Shown here: one piece after another, positions 1-5,031 of the stretch
Numbering within the stretch: position 1 is the first letter of the stretch
Layout of the letters: the number at the start of each line of letters is the position of its first letter
Source: Desulfobacterales bacterium
GTDB lineage: Bacteria > Desulfobacterota > Desulfobacteria > Desulfobacterales > Desulfosalsimonadaceae
Assembly: GCA_018399455.1 (NCBI GenBank)
Contig: JAGYOT010000128.1
Coordinates: 1 to 6,041 of the forward strand
DNA: 6,041 bases
Direction of reading: 5' to 3'
Program-made: the position numbers and the translations under genes
Notes under the pieces: model-generated
Told to the model about the DNA's origin: nothing
Database searches by the model: none
The model's input: the letters and a program-made list of their open reading frames with translations, nothing else

Positions 1-423
1 CAGGCCAAGGAAACCGAAGGCCTGGAAGATATGGCGGCCCGGGTGGAAGCAGCCGTCAACCGGCTGGGTGAGGTGGCCATGCATATCGGCAAGGCCGCCA
101 TGTCAAAGAAGGTCAAAACCGCCTTTGCCGATGCCTATCCGTTCCTCATTGTAATGGGGGATGTGCTGCTTGCCTGGATGCATCTTTGGCGGGCGGTCGT
201 GGCAACACCCAAGCTTAAGAAAGCGGCAGGCAGCCTTGATGAGGCAGTCCGGCTGGAAAAGGCGGAAAAGAACAAGGACGCGGCTTTCTACGACGGGCAG
301 ATCAGAACCGCCCAATATTTTATCTATTCCATACTCCCGGCCACGACGGGCAGGATGGACGCCATCCTAACCGCCAATGACGCGCCGGTCCAGATTCACG
401 AAAAATCCTTAGGCGGCATGTAG
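1..423 (+). CDS. Acyl-CoA dehydrogenase, C-terminal part (5' end outside window)
   Basis: Flavin-dependent acyl-CoA dehydrogenases introduce the alpha-beta double bond in acyl-CoA during beta-oxidation or related degradation, in the cytoplasm, passing electrons to ETF. The frame is open from base 1, so about 140 C-terminal residues are visible; the ATG at 31 is internal, not a start. What is seen is an all-helical segment with MGDVLLAWMHLWRAVVA, then FYDGQIRTAQYFIYSILP, ending in a short ESLGG-like tail (KSLGGM). This resembles the extra C-terminal domain (PF12806 type) found in the roughly 600-residue acyl-CoA dehydrogenases common in Desulfobacterales. The FAD- and substrate-binding core with the catalytic Glu lies upstream and cannot be checked, so chain-length specificity is unknown. 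It converges on the small gene at 524-790. Family assignment is by recognition of the tail only, hence moderate confidence. Confidence 0.8.
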   Translation, partial: QAKETEGLEDMAARVEAAVNRLGEVAMHIGKAAMSKKVKTAFADAYPFLIVMGDVLLAWMHLWRAVVATPKLKKAAGSLDEAVRLEKAEKNKDAAFYDGQIRTAQYFIYSILPATTGRMDAILTANDAPVQIHEKSLGGM

Positions 424-486
424 GGACGCACCCCACACACCCGCGACAGCCTTTGCTGCAGTGCAGACCGCAATTAATGCCATAGC

Positions 487-518
487 CGGGAGCGACAGGG
501 TTTAACCTGTCCCTCCCG
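487..518. terminator. Hairpin between convergent genes, probable bidirectional terminator
   Basis: The arms are CGGGAGCGACAGG (487-499) and CCTGTCCCTCCCG (506-518), giving 12 pairs with one C-C mismatch around a 6-nt loop. It sits 63 nt after the stop of the acyl-CoA dehydrogenase gene and 5 nt beyond the stop of the leftward YkgJ-like gene, so it could end both transcripts. No T-run follows the stem on either strand, so it is not a textbook intrinsic terminator; it may instead protect 3' ends or work with Rho. The hairpin is certain; its function is inferred from position. Confidence 0.6.
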
Positions 519-523
519 AAGCG

Positions 524-790
524 TTACCCCGGCTCTTTCCATAACGCCGCGAACAGCCTGATCCCTTCTCCCGAACCGACCGCCTGCTCAAAACGGGCAC
601 ATTGATGCATTCGGCATCCATAAGGCCGGCTTTCATAAATCGAACAGGTCCCATTGGCCGACAAATGCGGGCAGGCATTTACCACCCGGCCGTCATTAAG
701 TCTAAGCCGTGCCACAGCACCGGTTTCCGGATGGCGGCCGCAGCACTCATATAGCTTGTCATCAATCGTACACGCATCACATGGGTTCAT
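524..790 (-). CDS. YkgJ-family cysteine-cluster protein (putative Zn/Fe-binding)
   Basis: An 88-residue cytoplasmic protein with eight cysteines in the order C4-x2-C7, C16-C17, C40, C49, C59 and C64. The stretch CPHLSANGTCSIYESRP followed by GCRMHQC is the hallmark of the CxxCxxCC family (PF03692), usually described as a putative zinc- or iron-chelating domain of unknown cellular role. The spacing between the first CxxC and the CC pair is eight residues, longer than the compact CxxCxxCC form. It has no signal peptide or membrane segment. The ATG at 788-790 is the only reasonable start, because an in-frame stop lies about 20 nt upstream (809-811). The ribosome site is weak: an AAAGGG lies about 14 nt before the ATG. 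The gene is isolated, convergent with the acyl-CoA dehydrogenase gene and divergent from the DUF4404-like gene, so context does not reveal a partner. Confidence 0.85.
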   Translation of the reverse strand: MNPCDACTIDDKLYECCGRHPETGAVARLRLNDGRVVNACPHLSANGTCSIYESRPYGCRMHQCARFEQAVGSGEGIRLFAALWKEPG

Positions 791-985
791 CGGTGCCGGT
801 TTAACCCTTTACCTTTTAGGTTTTAGAAAAAGTTTCACGGGATTGCATTTTCCGTGGAACAGTTTTAATTTAGATGAATTGAAGATCCCGAAGCACTTTA
901 TGCGGGAGCACGTTATGCAATTGATCTTTATCCGATCCTCTGCTAAACATAAAGCTGTTTGTTTGGCTCATAGAAAGGATAGCCC
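791..985. other. Divergent intergenic region, AT-rich
   Basis: These 195 nt separate the leftward YkgJ-like gene from the rightward DUF4404-like gene, so promoters for both are expected here. The stretch is visibly richer in A and T than its surroundings. It contains a short inverted repeat CACGG (836-840) / CCGTG (852-856) and a small palindrome ACCT-TTT-AGGT (811-821). I could not identify a convincing promoter for the leftward gene, nor any small gene. Frames that cross the region are shadows without a ribosome site or recognisable protein. Confidence 0.5.
921..949 (+). promoter_or_regulatory. Weak sigma70-like promoter candidate for the DUF4404-like gene
   Basis: TTGATC at 921-926 matches the -35 consensus at four of six positions. 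After a 17-nt spacer, TAAACA at 944-949 matches the -10 consensus at three of six and is preceded by TGC, an extended -10 element. Transcription would start near 956, about 30 nt before the ATG at 986. The match is modest and chance cannot be excluded. Confidence 0.25.
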
Positions 986-1318
986 ATGCTTAAAAGAACG
1001 CTGGACCAGATCGAAACAAAAATTAAAGACTCCCCGAACATCCCGGAAGAAAAAAAGAAAGAATACTTCGACCTGCTGCAGGAACTCAATGCAGAAATCA
1101 ATGAACTGAATAAATCCGATCATGAAAAAGCCGTAAACGTCAAGGAATTCACCAAAGCCGCGGCCTATGAGTCCGCCCGGGAGGAAATCAATCCAAAGCT
1201 TTTCAGAAACGCCCTGGACGGCTTGTCCGCCTCCGTGCAGGAATTTGAAGTGTCGCATCCGCGGCTGGTTCAAACGGTTAATTCCATTTGTACGTTTTTA
1301 TCAAAAATCGGCATCTGA
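986..1318 (+). CDS. DUF4404-like small protein, function unknown
   Basis: A 110-residue hydrophilic, soluble protein. Residues 1-50 are strongly helical and charged (runs of Glu and Lys, then ELNAEINELNK), suggesting a coiled coil or helical bundle. The C-terminal end, FEVSHPRLVQTVNSICTFLS followed by KIGI, matches the closing signature I associate with DUF4404 (PF14357): a Phe-Glu/x-His-Pro stretch, a helix, then a Gly-Ile end. No catalytic or ligand-binding residues are evident, and no function is known to me. The ATG at 986 has a good AAAGGA ribosome site at 974-979 with 6-nt spacing. It lies 87 nt upstream of the hydrolase gene on the same strand and may be the first gene of that operon, although a hairpin in the gap could separate them. 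Coding status is well supported; the family call is from memory of its end motif. Confidence 0.75.
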   Translation: MLKRTLDQIETKIKDSPNIPEEKKKEYFDLLQELNAEINELNKSDHEKAVNVKEFTKAAAYESAREEINPKLFRNALDGLSASVQEFEVSHPRLVQTVNSICTFLSKIGI

Positions 1319-1336
1319 GCCAAGCTCCGCTCTGAG

Positions 1337-1358
1337 CCGAAACGACGCGGCGTTCCGG
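1337..1358 (+). terminator. Hairpin in the gap after the DUF4404-like gene
   Basis: CCGAAACG (1337-1344) pairs with CGTTCCGG (1351-1358), seven of eight positions, around a 6-nt loop, 18 nt after the stop codon. AT-rich sequence follows but no clean T-run. It may be a weak terminator or an attenuating or processing stem between the first and second genes of the cluster. Confidence 0.3.
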
Positions 1359-1405
1359 TAATCATACATTTAAACGAAAACCAATAAAAATAATGGGGAC
1401 GGACC

Positions 1406-2254
1406 ATGACGCTGCCTGAGGAAAGGACTGCCACATTCACAGGTTCAGACAAACTGCCGATCTTTTACCGTTTCATGCCGGCACCGAATGAAAAGGCCAG
1501 GATCGTTATCGCTCACGGACTTGGAGAGCACTCCGGGCGTTACGGATACCTGATGGAGAGGCTTGCTGAAAAAGGCTTCTCGGTCTGGGCACCCGACCAT
1601 CGGGGACACGGCCAAAGCGGCGGCAAACGGGGGCATATCCGATCTTTTGATCAATATATTCTCGATCTCCGGCAAATGCTGGCAATTGCCGAAAAAGACA
1701 AGCCGGAAACCCGGAAGTGCTTTCTTTTGGGCCACAGCATGGGAGGCCTCATGGCGCTCAATTACGCACTAAAGCATCCCGACAAAATCGACGGCCTCAT
1801 CGCCTCCTCTCCGGGACTTGCCCCCGGCTACCCCATCCCAAAGCTCAAAGCGATAGCCGGCCGCATCATGTCGGTCATCTGGCCGACCCTGGCATTCGAC
1901 AATGAACTGGATTCAAATCTGCTGAGCCACGACCCGGCGGTAGTATCCGATTATAACCACGATCCGCTTGTTCATCGGCAGGTCACCGCCCGCTGGTTCA
2001 CCGAATTTTTGAAGGTCATGACCGAAACCATGGAATCGGCGCCCAAGCTTCGAACTCCGGTTTTTCTTCAGGTCGCGGGAGACGATCGCCTGGCGGCCCC
2101 GGAGGCTGCCCGGCGGTTTTTTGAAGGCATTGCCCTGGAAGATAAATCGATCAGCACCTATCACGGACTCTACCATGAAATCTATAATGAAGCAGCCGAA
2201 AACCGGAAAAAGGTAGTGAAGGATCTGGAAACATGGCTTCATGATCATGCTTAA
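1406..2254 (+). CDS. Alpha/beta hydrolase, monoacylglycerol lipase / lysophospholipase type
   Basis: A 282-residue cytoplasmic serine hydrolase of the Hydrolase_4 family (PF12146), which includes monoacylglycerol lipases and PldB-type lysophospholipases that cleave ester bonds of acylglycerols or lysolipids. Family landmarks appear in order: oxyanion-side HGLGEHSGRY at 37-46, the strand-turn APDHRGHGQSGG at 62-73, the nucleophile elbow GHSMGG with Ser111, a cap region around 140-200 starting after ASSPGLAP, Asp227 in GDDRLAAP, and His257 in YHGLYHEIYNE. The predicted triad is Ser111-Asp227-His257, all present. Length is normal for the family and there is no signal peptide. The ATG at 1406 has GGGGA at 1395-1399 with 6-nt spacing. 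It is 48 nt from the membrane-protein gene and probably co-transcribed with it. The true substrate could be another carboxylic ester; the hydrolase class itself is secure. Confidence 0.92.
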   Translation: MTLPEERTATFTGSDKLPIFYRFMPAPNEKARIVIAHGLGEHSGRYGYLMERLAEKGFSVWAPDHRGHGQSGGKRGHIRSFDQYILDLRQMLAIAEKDKPETRKCFLLGHSMGGLMALNYALKHPDKIDGLIASSPGLAPGYPIPKLKAIAGRIMSVIWPTLAFDNELDSNLLSHDPAVVSDYNHDPLVHRQVTARWFTEFLKVMTETMESAPKLRTPVFLQVAGDDRLAAPEAARRFFEGIALEDKSISTYHGLYHEIYNEAAENRKKVVKDLETWLHDHA

Positions 2255-2302
2255 GTACCGATATGGCAGCTGTTTCCCTATACCGGACGGCAGGGATTCA
2301 TT

Positions 2303-3403
2303 ATGCTGAATATGTTTCGCGAGTGGTTCCACCACCGCTTTTCTGATCCCCAGATTGTCATTCTCTGGGTTCTGCTTATCGTCGGGTTTCTTTCGATATT
2401 CCTGCTCGGCGATATGTTAAAACCGGTTTTTGCGGGCCTTGTTATCGCATACCTGCTTGAGGGCGGTGTCAACCGGCTTCAGCGGTTTCGGGTGCCGAGA
2501 AAAATCGCCGTCTCCATCGTATTCAGTATATTTATTGTATGCCTGCTGCTCCTTGTTATTGGTCTTTTGCCGCTGTTGTCGCGTCAGATCGCCCAGCTCA
2601 TTCAGGAACTGCCCGAACTGCTGGCCAACGGCCAAAAAGAGCTGATGCAGCTGCCACAAAAATACCCGGAGTTTGTCTCCGAGCCCCAGGTCAATGAAAT
2701 TATCGGATTTCTGAAATCAGAGCTGACCCGGCTGGGACAGACCGCTCTCGTATTCTCGGTGGCATCGGTGAGAAACCTGATTACGCTTCTGGTCTATCTG
2801 GTGCTGGTTCCCTTCCTGGTGCTTTTTTTCCTAAAGGACAAGGACACGATTATTCAGTGGGCCAAGGGTTTTCTCCCCAAAAACCGGGATCTGGCGACAG
2901 AAGTCTGGAACGAGGTAAACGTGCAGATCGCCAATTTTATCCGGGGCAAGCTCTGGGAAATAATTATTGTATGGGCCGCATCCTATGTTGTTTTTGTATC
3001 TTTGGACCTTAACTTTGCCATGCTCATCTCGTTTTTTATCGGGCTCTCTGTTCTGGTTCCCTATATAGGCGCTACCGTGATGACCCTGCCCGTAGCCCTG
3101 ATGGCCTTTTTCCAGTGGGGTGTCGGACCAAACTTAATGTATACCCTGATCGCATACGGGATTATTCAACTGGTTGACGGCAATATCCTGGTGCCTCTAC
3201 TCTTGTCCGGGGTCGTTAACCTTCATCCAGTGGCAATCATTGTTGCCGTGCTGGTCTTTGGTGGTCTCTGGGGCATTTGGGGGCTGTTTTTTGCGATTCC
3301 ATTGGCAACGCTCGTCCATGCCGTAATCAAAACCTGGTTCAGCAAAAAGCCGCATTTTGAGCATTCGGCGCCGCCAAAAAAATCCCCGGAGTCAGCGGCG
3401 TAA
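2303..3403 (+). CDS. AI-2E / PerM-family polytopic membrane protein
   Basis: A 366-residue inner-membrane protein of the AI-2E transporter family (PF01594). Hydrophobic segments lie at roughly 17-35, 38-54, 68-92, 148-177, 213-233, 237-272, 277-300 and 307-342, with a soluble amphipathic stretch at about 93-147, the usual layout of the family. Conserved features are IRGKLWE near 213-219, PYIGA at 253-257, and a C-terminal block with VDGNILVPLLLSG (291-303), HPVAIIVAVLVFGGLWG and AIPLA. The tail is short and basic-polar (KKPHFEHSAPPKKSPESAA), likely cytoplasmic. The family name comes from TqsA, linked to autoinducer-2 export, but other members have been associated with cation/proton antiport or have no known substrate, so export of AI-2 should not be assumed. 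Start ATG at 2303 has AGGGA at 2292-2296, 6 nt away. It lies 48 nt after the hydrolase gene and about 20 nt before thyX. Confidence 0.93.
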   Translation: MLNMFREWFHHRFSDPQIVILWVLLIVGFLSIFLLGDMLKPVFAGLVIAYLLEGGVNRLQRFRVPRKIAVSIVFSIFIVCLLLLVIGLLPLLSRQIAQLIQELPELLANGQKELMQLPQKYPEFVSEPQVNEIIGFLKSELTRLGQTALVFSVASVRNLITLLVYLVLVPFLVLFFLKDKDTIIQWAKGFLPKNRDLATEVWNEVNVQIANFIRGKLWEIIIVWAASYVVFVSLDLNFAMLISFFIGLSVLVPYIGATVMTLPVALMAFFQWGVGPNLMYTLIAYGIIQLVDGNILVPLLLSGVVNLHPVAIIVAVLVFGGLWGIWGLFFAIPLATLVHAVIKTWFSKKPHFEHSAPPKKSPESAA

Positions 3404-3411
3404 AACGATTT

Positions 3412-3417
3412 AAGGAG
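3412..3417 (+). promoter_or_regulatory. Strong ribosome binding site that fixes the thyX start
   Basis: AAGGAG lies 5 nt before the ATG at 3423. A GTG at 3417-3419 is also in frame, but its first base is the last base of this Shine-Dalgarno sequence, so it cannot be served by it. ATG 3423 is therefore the likely start, removing two residues from the longest reading. Confidence 0.85.
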
Positions 3418-3422
3418 TGTTT

Positions 3423-4226
3423 ATGAAATTCATCAAAAAGCCCAGGGTCTACCTGGTCGCCAAGACTCAGCTGGTCCACGAGGGCCTGGCCGGCTACTTA
3501 AATGATATCGGCAGGCCGGATTGGGAGGCTGAGCCCGGCGTATCCGATGCCGAAAACCTGGTGGAGGCCGCCGGCCGCATGTGCTACCGCAGCTGGCAGC
3601 CCTATGACCCGGAAAAACCGGAGGCGACAAACCCCAATGTTTCCCAGGTCAGACAGGGAAATGACCGTTACCTCGCCAATGTGCTGAAAAGCGGACACGG
3701 CTCTGTTCTTGAGCATGCGAGCATGACCTTTATCTGCCGCCATGTCTCCCGTGTATTTACCCATGAACTGGTCCGGCATCGGGCCGGCATGGCTTACAGC
3801 CAGGAAAGTCTTCGCTATGTCCGTCTGGACGACCTGTCCTTCTGGCTCCCCGAGGCGGCCAGGAACAATCCGGAAGCAAAGGAGAAATTCGAAACCGTAC
3901 TGGATTTTCTGGAAAGCACCCAGAAGGAACTGGCCGACATCTTCGGGATCCGGGACTCCACAGATTTTACGAAAAAAAAGCATCTTACTTCCATGTTCCG
4001 GCGCCTGGCGCCCATCGGACTCGGGACCTCCATCATGGTTACCGGCAACCTGAGGGCCTGGCGGCATATCATCGGCATGCGCACCTCCCCCGCAGCAGAG
4101 GAGGAAATCCGCATTGTCACCGGCCAGATCGCGGAAATCTGCAAACAGGAATATCCAAATATTTTCCAGGACATGCAATTTGAACCCGATTCCGGGACCT
4201 GGAAGTTCACTCATCCGAAAGTTTAA
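3423..4226 (+). CDS. thyX: FAD-dependent thymidylate synthase ThyX
   Basis: ThyX makes dTMP from dUMP, using methylene-tetrahydrofolate as carbon donor and FAD with NADPH for reduction; it replaces ThyA in many bacteria and acts as a cytoplasmic tetramer. This copy has 267 residues from the ATG. Family landmarks are AAGRMCYRSW (49-58), SGHGSVLEHAS (90-100), the signature RHRAGMAYSQESLRY (118-132) and NLRAWRHIIGMR (209-220). In the Thermotoga enzyme the last block carries the catalytic Arg174, which aligns with Arg220 at identical 11-residue spacing. The signature differs from the classic RHRx2SxNx2SxRY: it is one residue longer, and the inner Ser, Asn and Glu positions read Ala124, Ser126 and Gln127; the final Ser129, Arg131 and Tyr132 are kept. 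The N-terminus is about 40 residues longer before the EHAS motif than in Thermotoga. It sits about 20 nt after the membrane-protein gene and 5 nt before the thioesterase. Confidence 0.92.
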   Translation: MKFIKKPRVYLVAKTQLVHEGLAGYLNDIGRPDWEAEPGVSDAENLVEAAGRMCYRSWQPYDPEKPEATNPNVSQVRQGNDRYLANVLKSGHGSVLEHASMTFICRHVSRVFTHELVRHRAGMAYSQESLRYVRLDDLSFWLPEAARNNPEAKEKFETVLDFLESTQKELADIFGIRDSTDFTKKKHLTSMFRRLAPIGLGTSIMVTGNLRAWRHIIGMRTSPAAEEEIRIVTGQIAEICKQEYPNIFQDMQFEPDSGTWKFTHPKV

Positions 4227-4231
4227 TCGCC

Positions 4232-4996
4232 TTGTATTTCGAAAGCCAACTCACCGTAGAGTACGCGGAAACCGGCGTCGATGCCCGGCTGAAGCCGGGG
4301 ATAATACTGAACTACCTCCAGGATGCGGCAACTGACCACTGCGTTCGGATGGGTATTTCAGGGATTGATTTGCTGCCCAGAAACCTGGCGTGGGTGGTCT
4401 ACCGATACCACCTGCAGATCCACCGCTATCCTGTCTGGAAGGACGAGCTTATCATCAAAACCTGGCGGTATCCGCAAAACAACCTGTACGAACTTCGCTG
4501 CTTCGATGTCAAAGACGCCTGCGGGCGGCTATTGATCGCTGCAAAAAGTGTCTGGGTCCTGACCCGTCTGGATACCCACAGACCCGTCCGCCTAAAACCC
4601 CATCTTCCGGAAGCAATCATGGCAGGCGAGCAGATCCCTATAGAAAATGATTTTACCGAGCTGCCTGAGTCGACGGAAATGAACGAGCCCCGCAGCTTCT
4701 GGGTCCGAATGCATGACCTGGATTTCAACCGCCATGTAAACAATACCATATATGCGATTTGGGCCATGGAAAGCGTCCCCGGCCGGATCGCTGAGACCTG
4801 CCTGCCGAAAGAAATCGCCATCCAGTATCAAGGGGAGGCGGTTTTCGGCGACAAGGTCACCGCATTCGCCCAACGGCTTAAAGAAGAACCTGATTTTACC
4901 TATGTGCACACGCTTTACAACGAGGGCAAAAAAAACGGGCCGATTACGCGTCTGCTTACCCGCTGGCAGCCCATTGAGAATTTTCCCGGCGCCTGA
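4232..4996 (+). CDS. Acyl-ACP thioesterase (FatA/FatB-like, bacterial)
   Basis: A 254-residue cytoplasmic double-hotdog protein of the acyl-ACP thioesterase family (PF01643), which hydrolyses acyl-ACP to free fatty acid and ACP. The N-terminal hotdog (about 1-135) has the long helix ILNYLQDAATDHCVRMGIS, then AWVVYRYHLQIHRYPVWKDE and TWRY, all typical. The C-terminal hotdog (about 150-248) contains HDLDFNRHVNNTIYAIWAME (161-180), with the Asn166/His168 pair that corresponds to the catalytic Asn-His region of plant enzymes. The start is taken as TTG 4232: an in-frame stop lies at 4181-4183, there is no ATG or GTG between, and the family N-terminus begins immediately. The nearest ribosome site is poor (GAAAG at 4217-4221, 10 nt away, inside thyX), so translation probably depends on ribosomes finishing thyX 5 nt earlier. 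Chain-length preference, and whether acyl-CoA is also used, cannot be read from sequence. Confidence 0.9.
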   Translation: MYFESQLTVEYAETGVDARLKPGIILNYLQDAATDHCVRMGISGIDLLPRNLAWVVYRYHLQIHRYPVWKDELIIKTWRYPQNNLYELRCFDVKDACGRLLIAAKSVWVLTRLDTHRPVRLKPHLPEAIMAGEQIPIENDFTELPESTEMNEPRSFWVRMHDLDFNRHVNNTIYAIWAMESVPGRIAETCLPKEIAIQYQGEAVFGDKVTAFAQRLKEEPDFTYVHTLYNEGKKNGPITRLLTRWQPIENFPGA

Positions 4997-5003
4997 CGCC
5001 GGG
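4985..5003. terminator. GC-rich hairpin at the thioesterase/tyrA convergent junction
   Basis: CCCGGCG (4985-4991) pairs perfectly with CGCCGGG (4997-5003) around a 5-nt loop that contains the thioesterase TGA stop. It lies 29 nt beyond the tyrA stop codon on the other strand. A T-run precedes the stem on the plus strand, but none follows it on either strand, so it is not a canonical intrinsic terminator. An alternative overlapping stem, ACGCC (4996-5000) with GGCGT (5010-5014), would compete with it. Confidence 0.5.
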
Positions 5004-5031
5004 AGCTCGGGCGTAAAGGCTTAGCAAACTG

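Noticed and set aside
836..856. CACGG/CCGTG inverted repeat as a regulator binding site
   Set aside because: The arms are only 5 bp with an 11-nt gap, common by chance, and no regulator gene is adjacent.
654..1109. Plus-strand open frame of 151 codons across the divergent region
   Set aside because: It overlaps the YkgJ-like gene antisense and the DUF4404-like gene in another frame, and its translation becomes low-complexity Lys/Arg/Ser.
1314..1338. Direct repeat TCTGAGCC at 1314-1321 and 1331-1338
   Set aside because: Only two 8-nt copies, one overlapping a stop codon; not enough to suggest an attachment site or repeat array.
2303..3403. Calling the membrane protein an autoinducer-2 exporter and inferring quorum sensing
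   Set aside because: Family membership does not establish the substrate, and no luxS or signalling gene is nearby.
3417..3422. GTG start two codons upstream for thyX
   Set aside because: The GTG shares a base with the AAGGAG ribosome site; the ATG at 3423 has ideal spacing.
3498..4214. Minus-strand open frame of 238 codons opposite thyX
   Set aside because: It lies wholly inside thyX, whose motifs are unambiguous, and its translation shows no domain or consistent composition.
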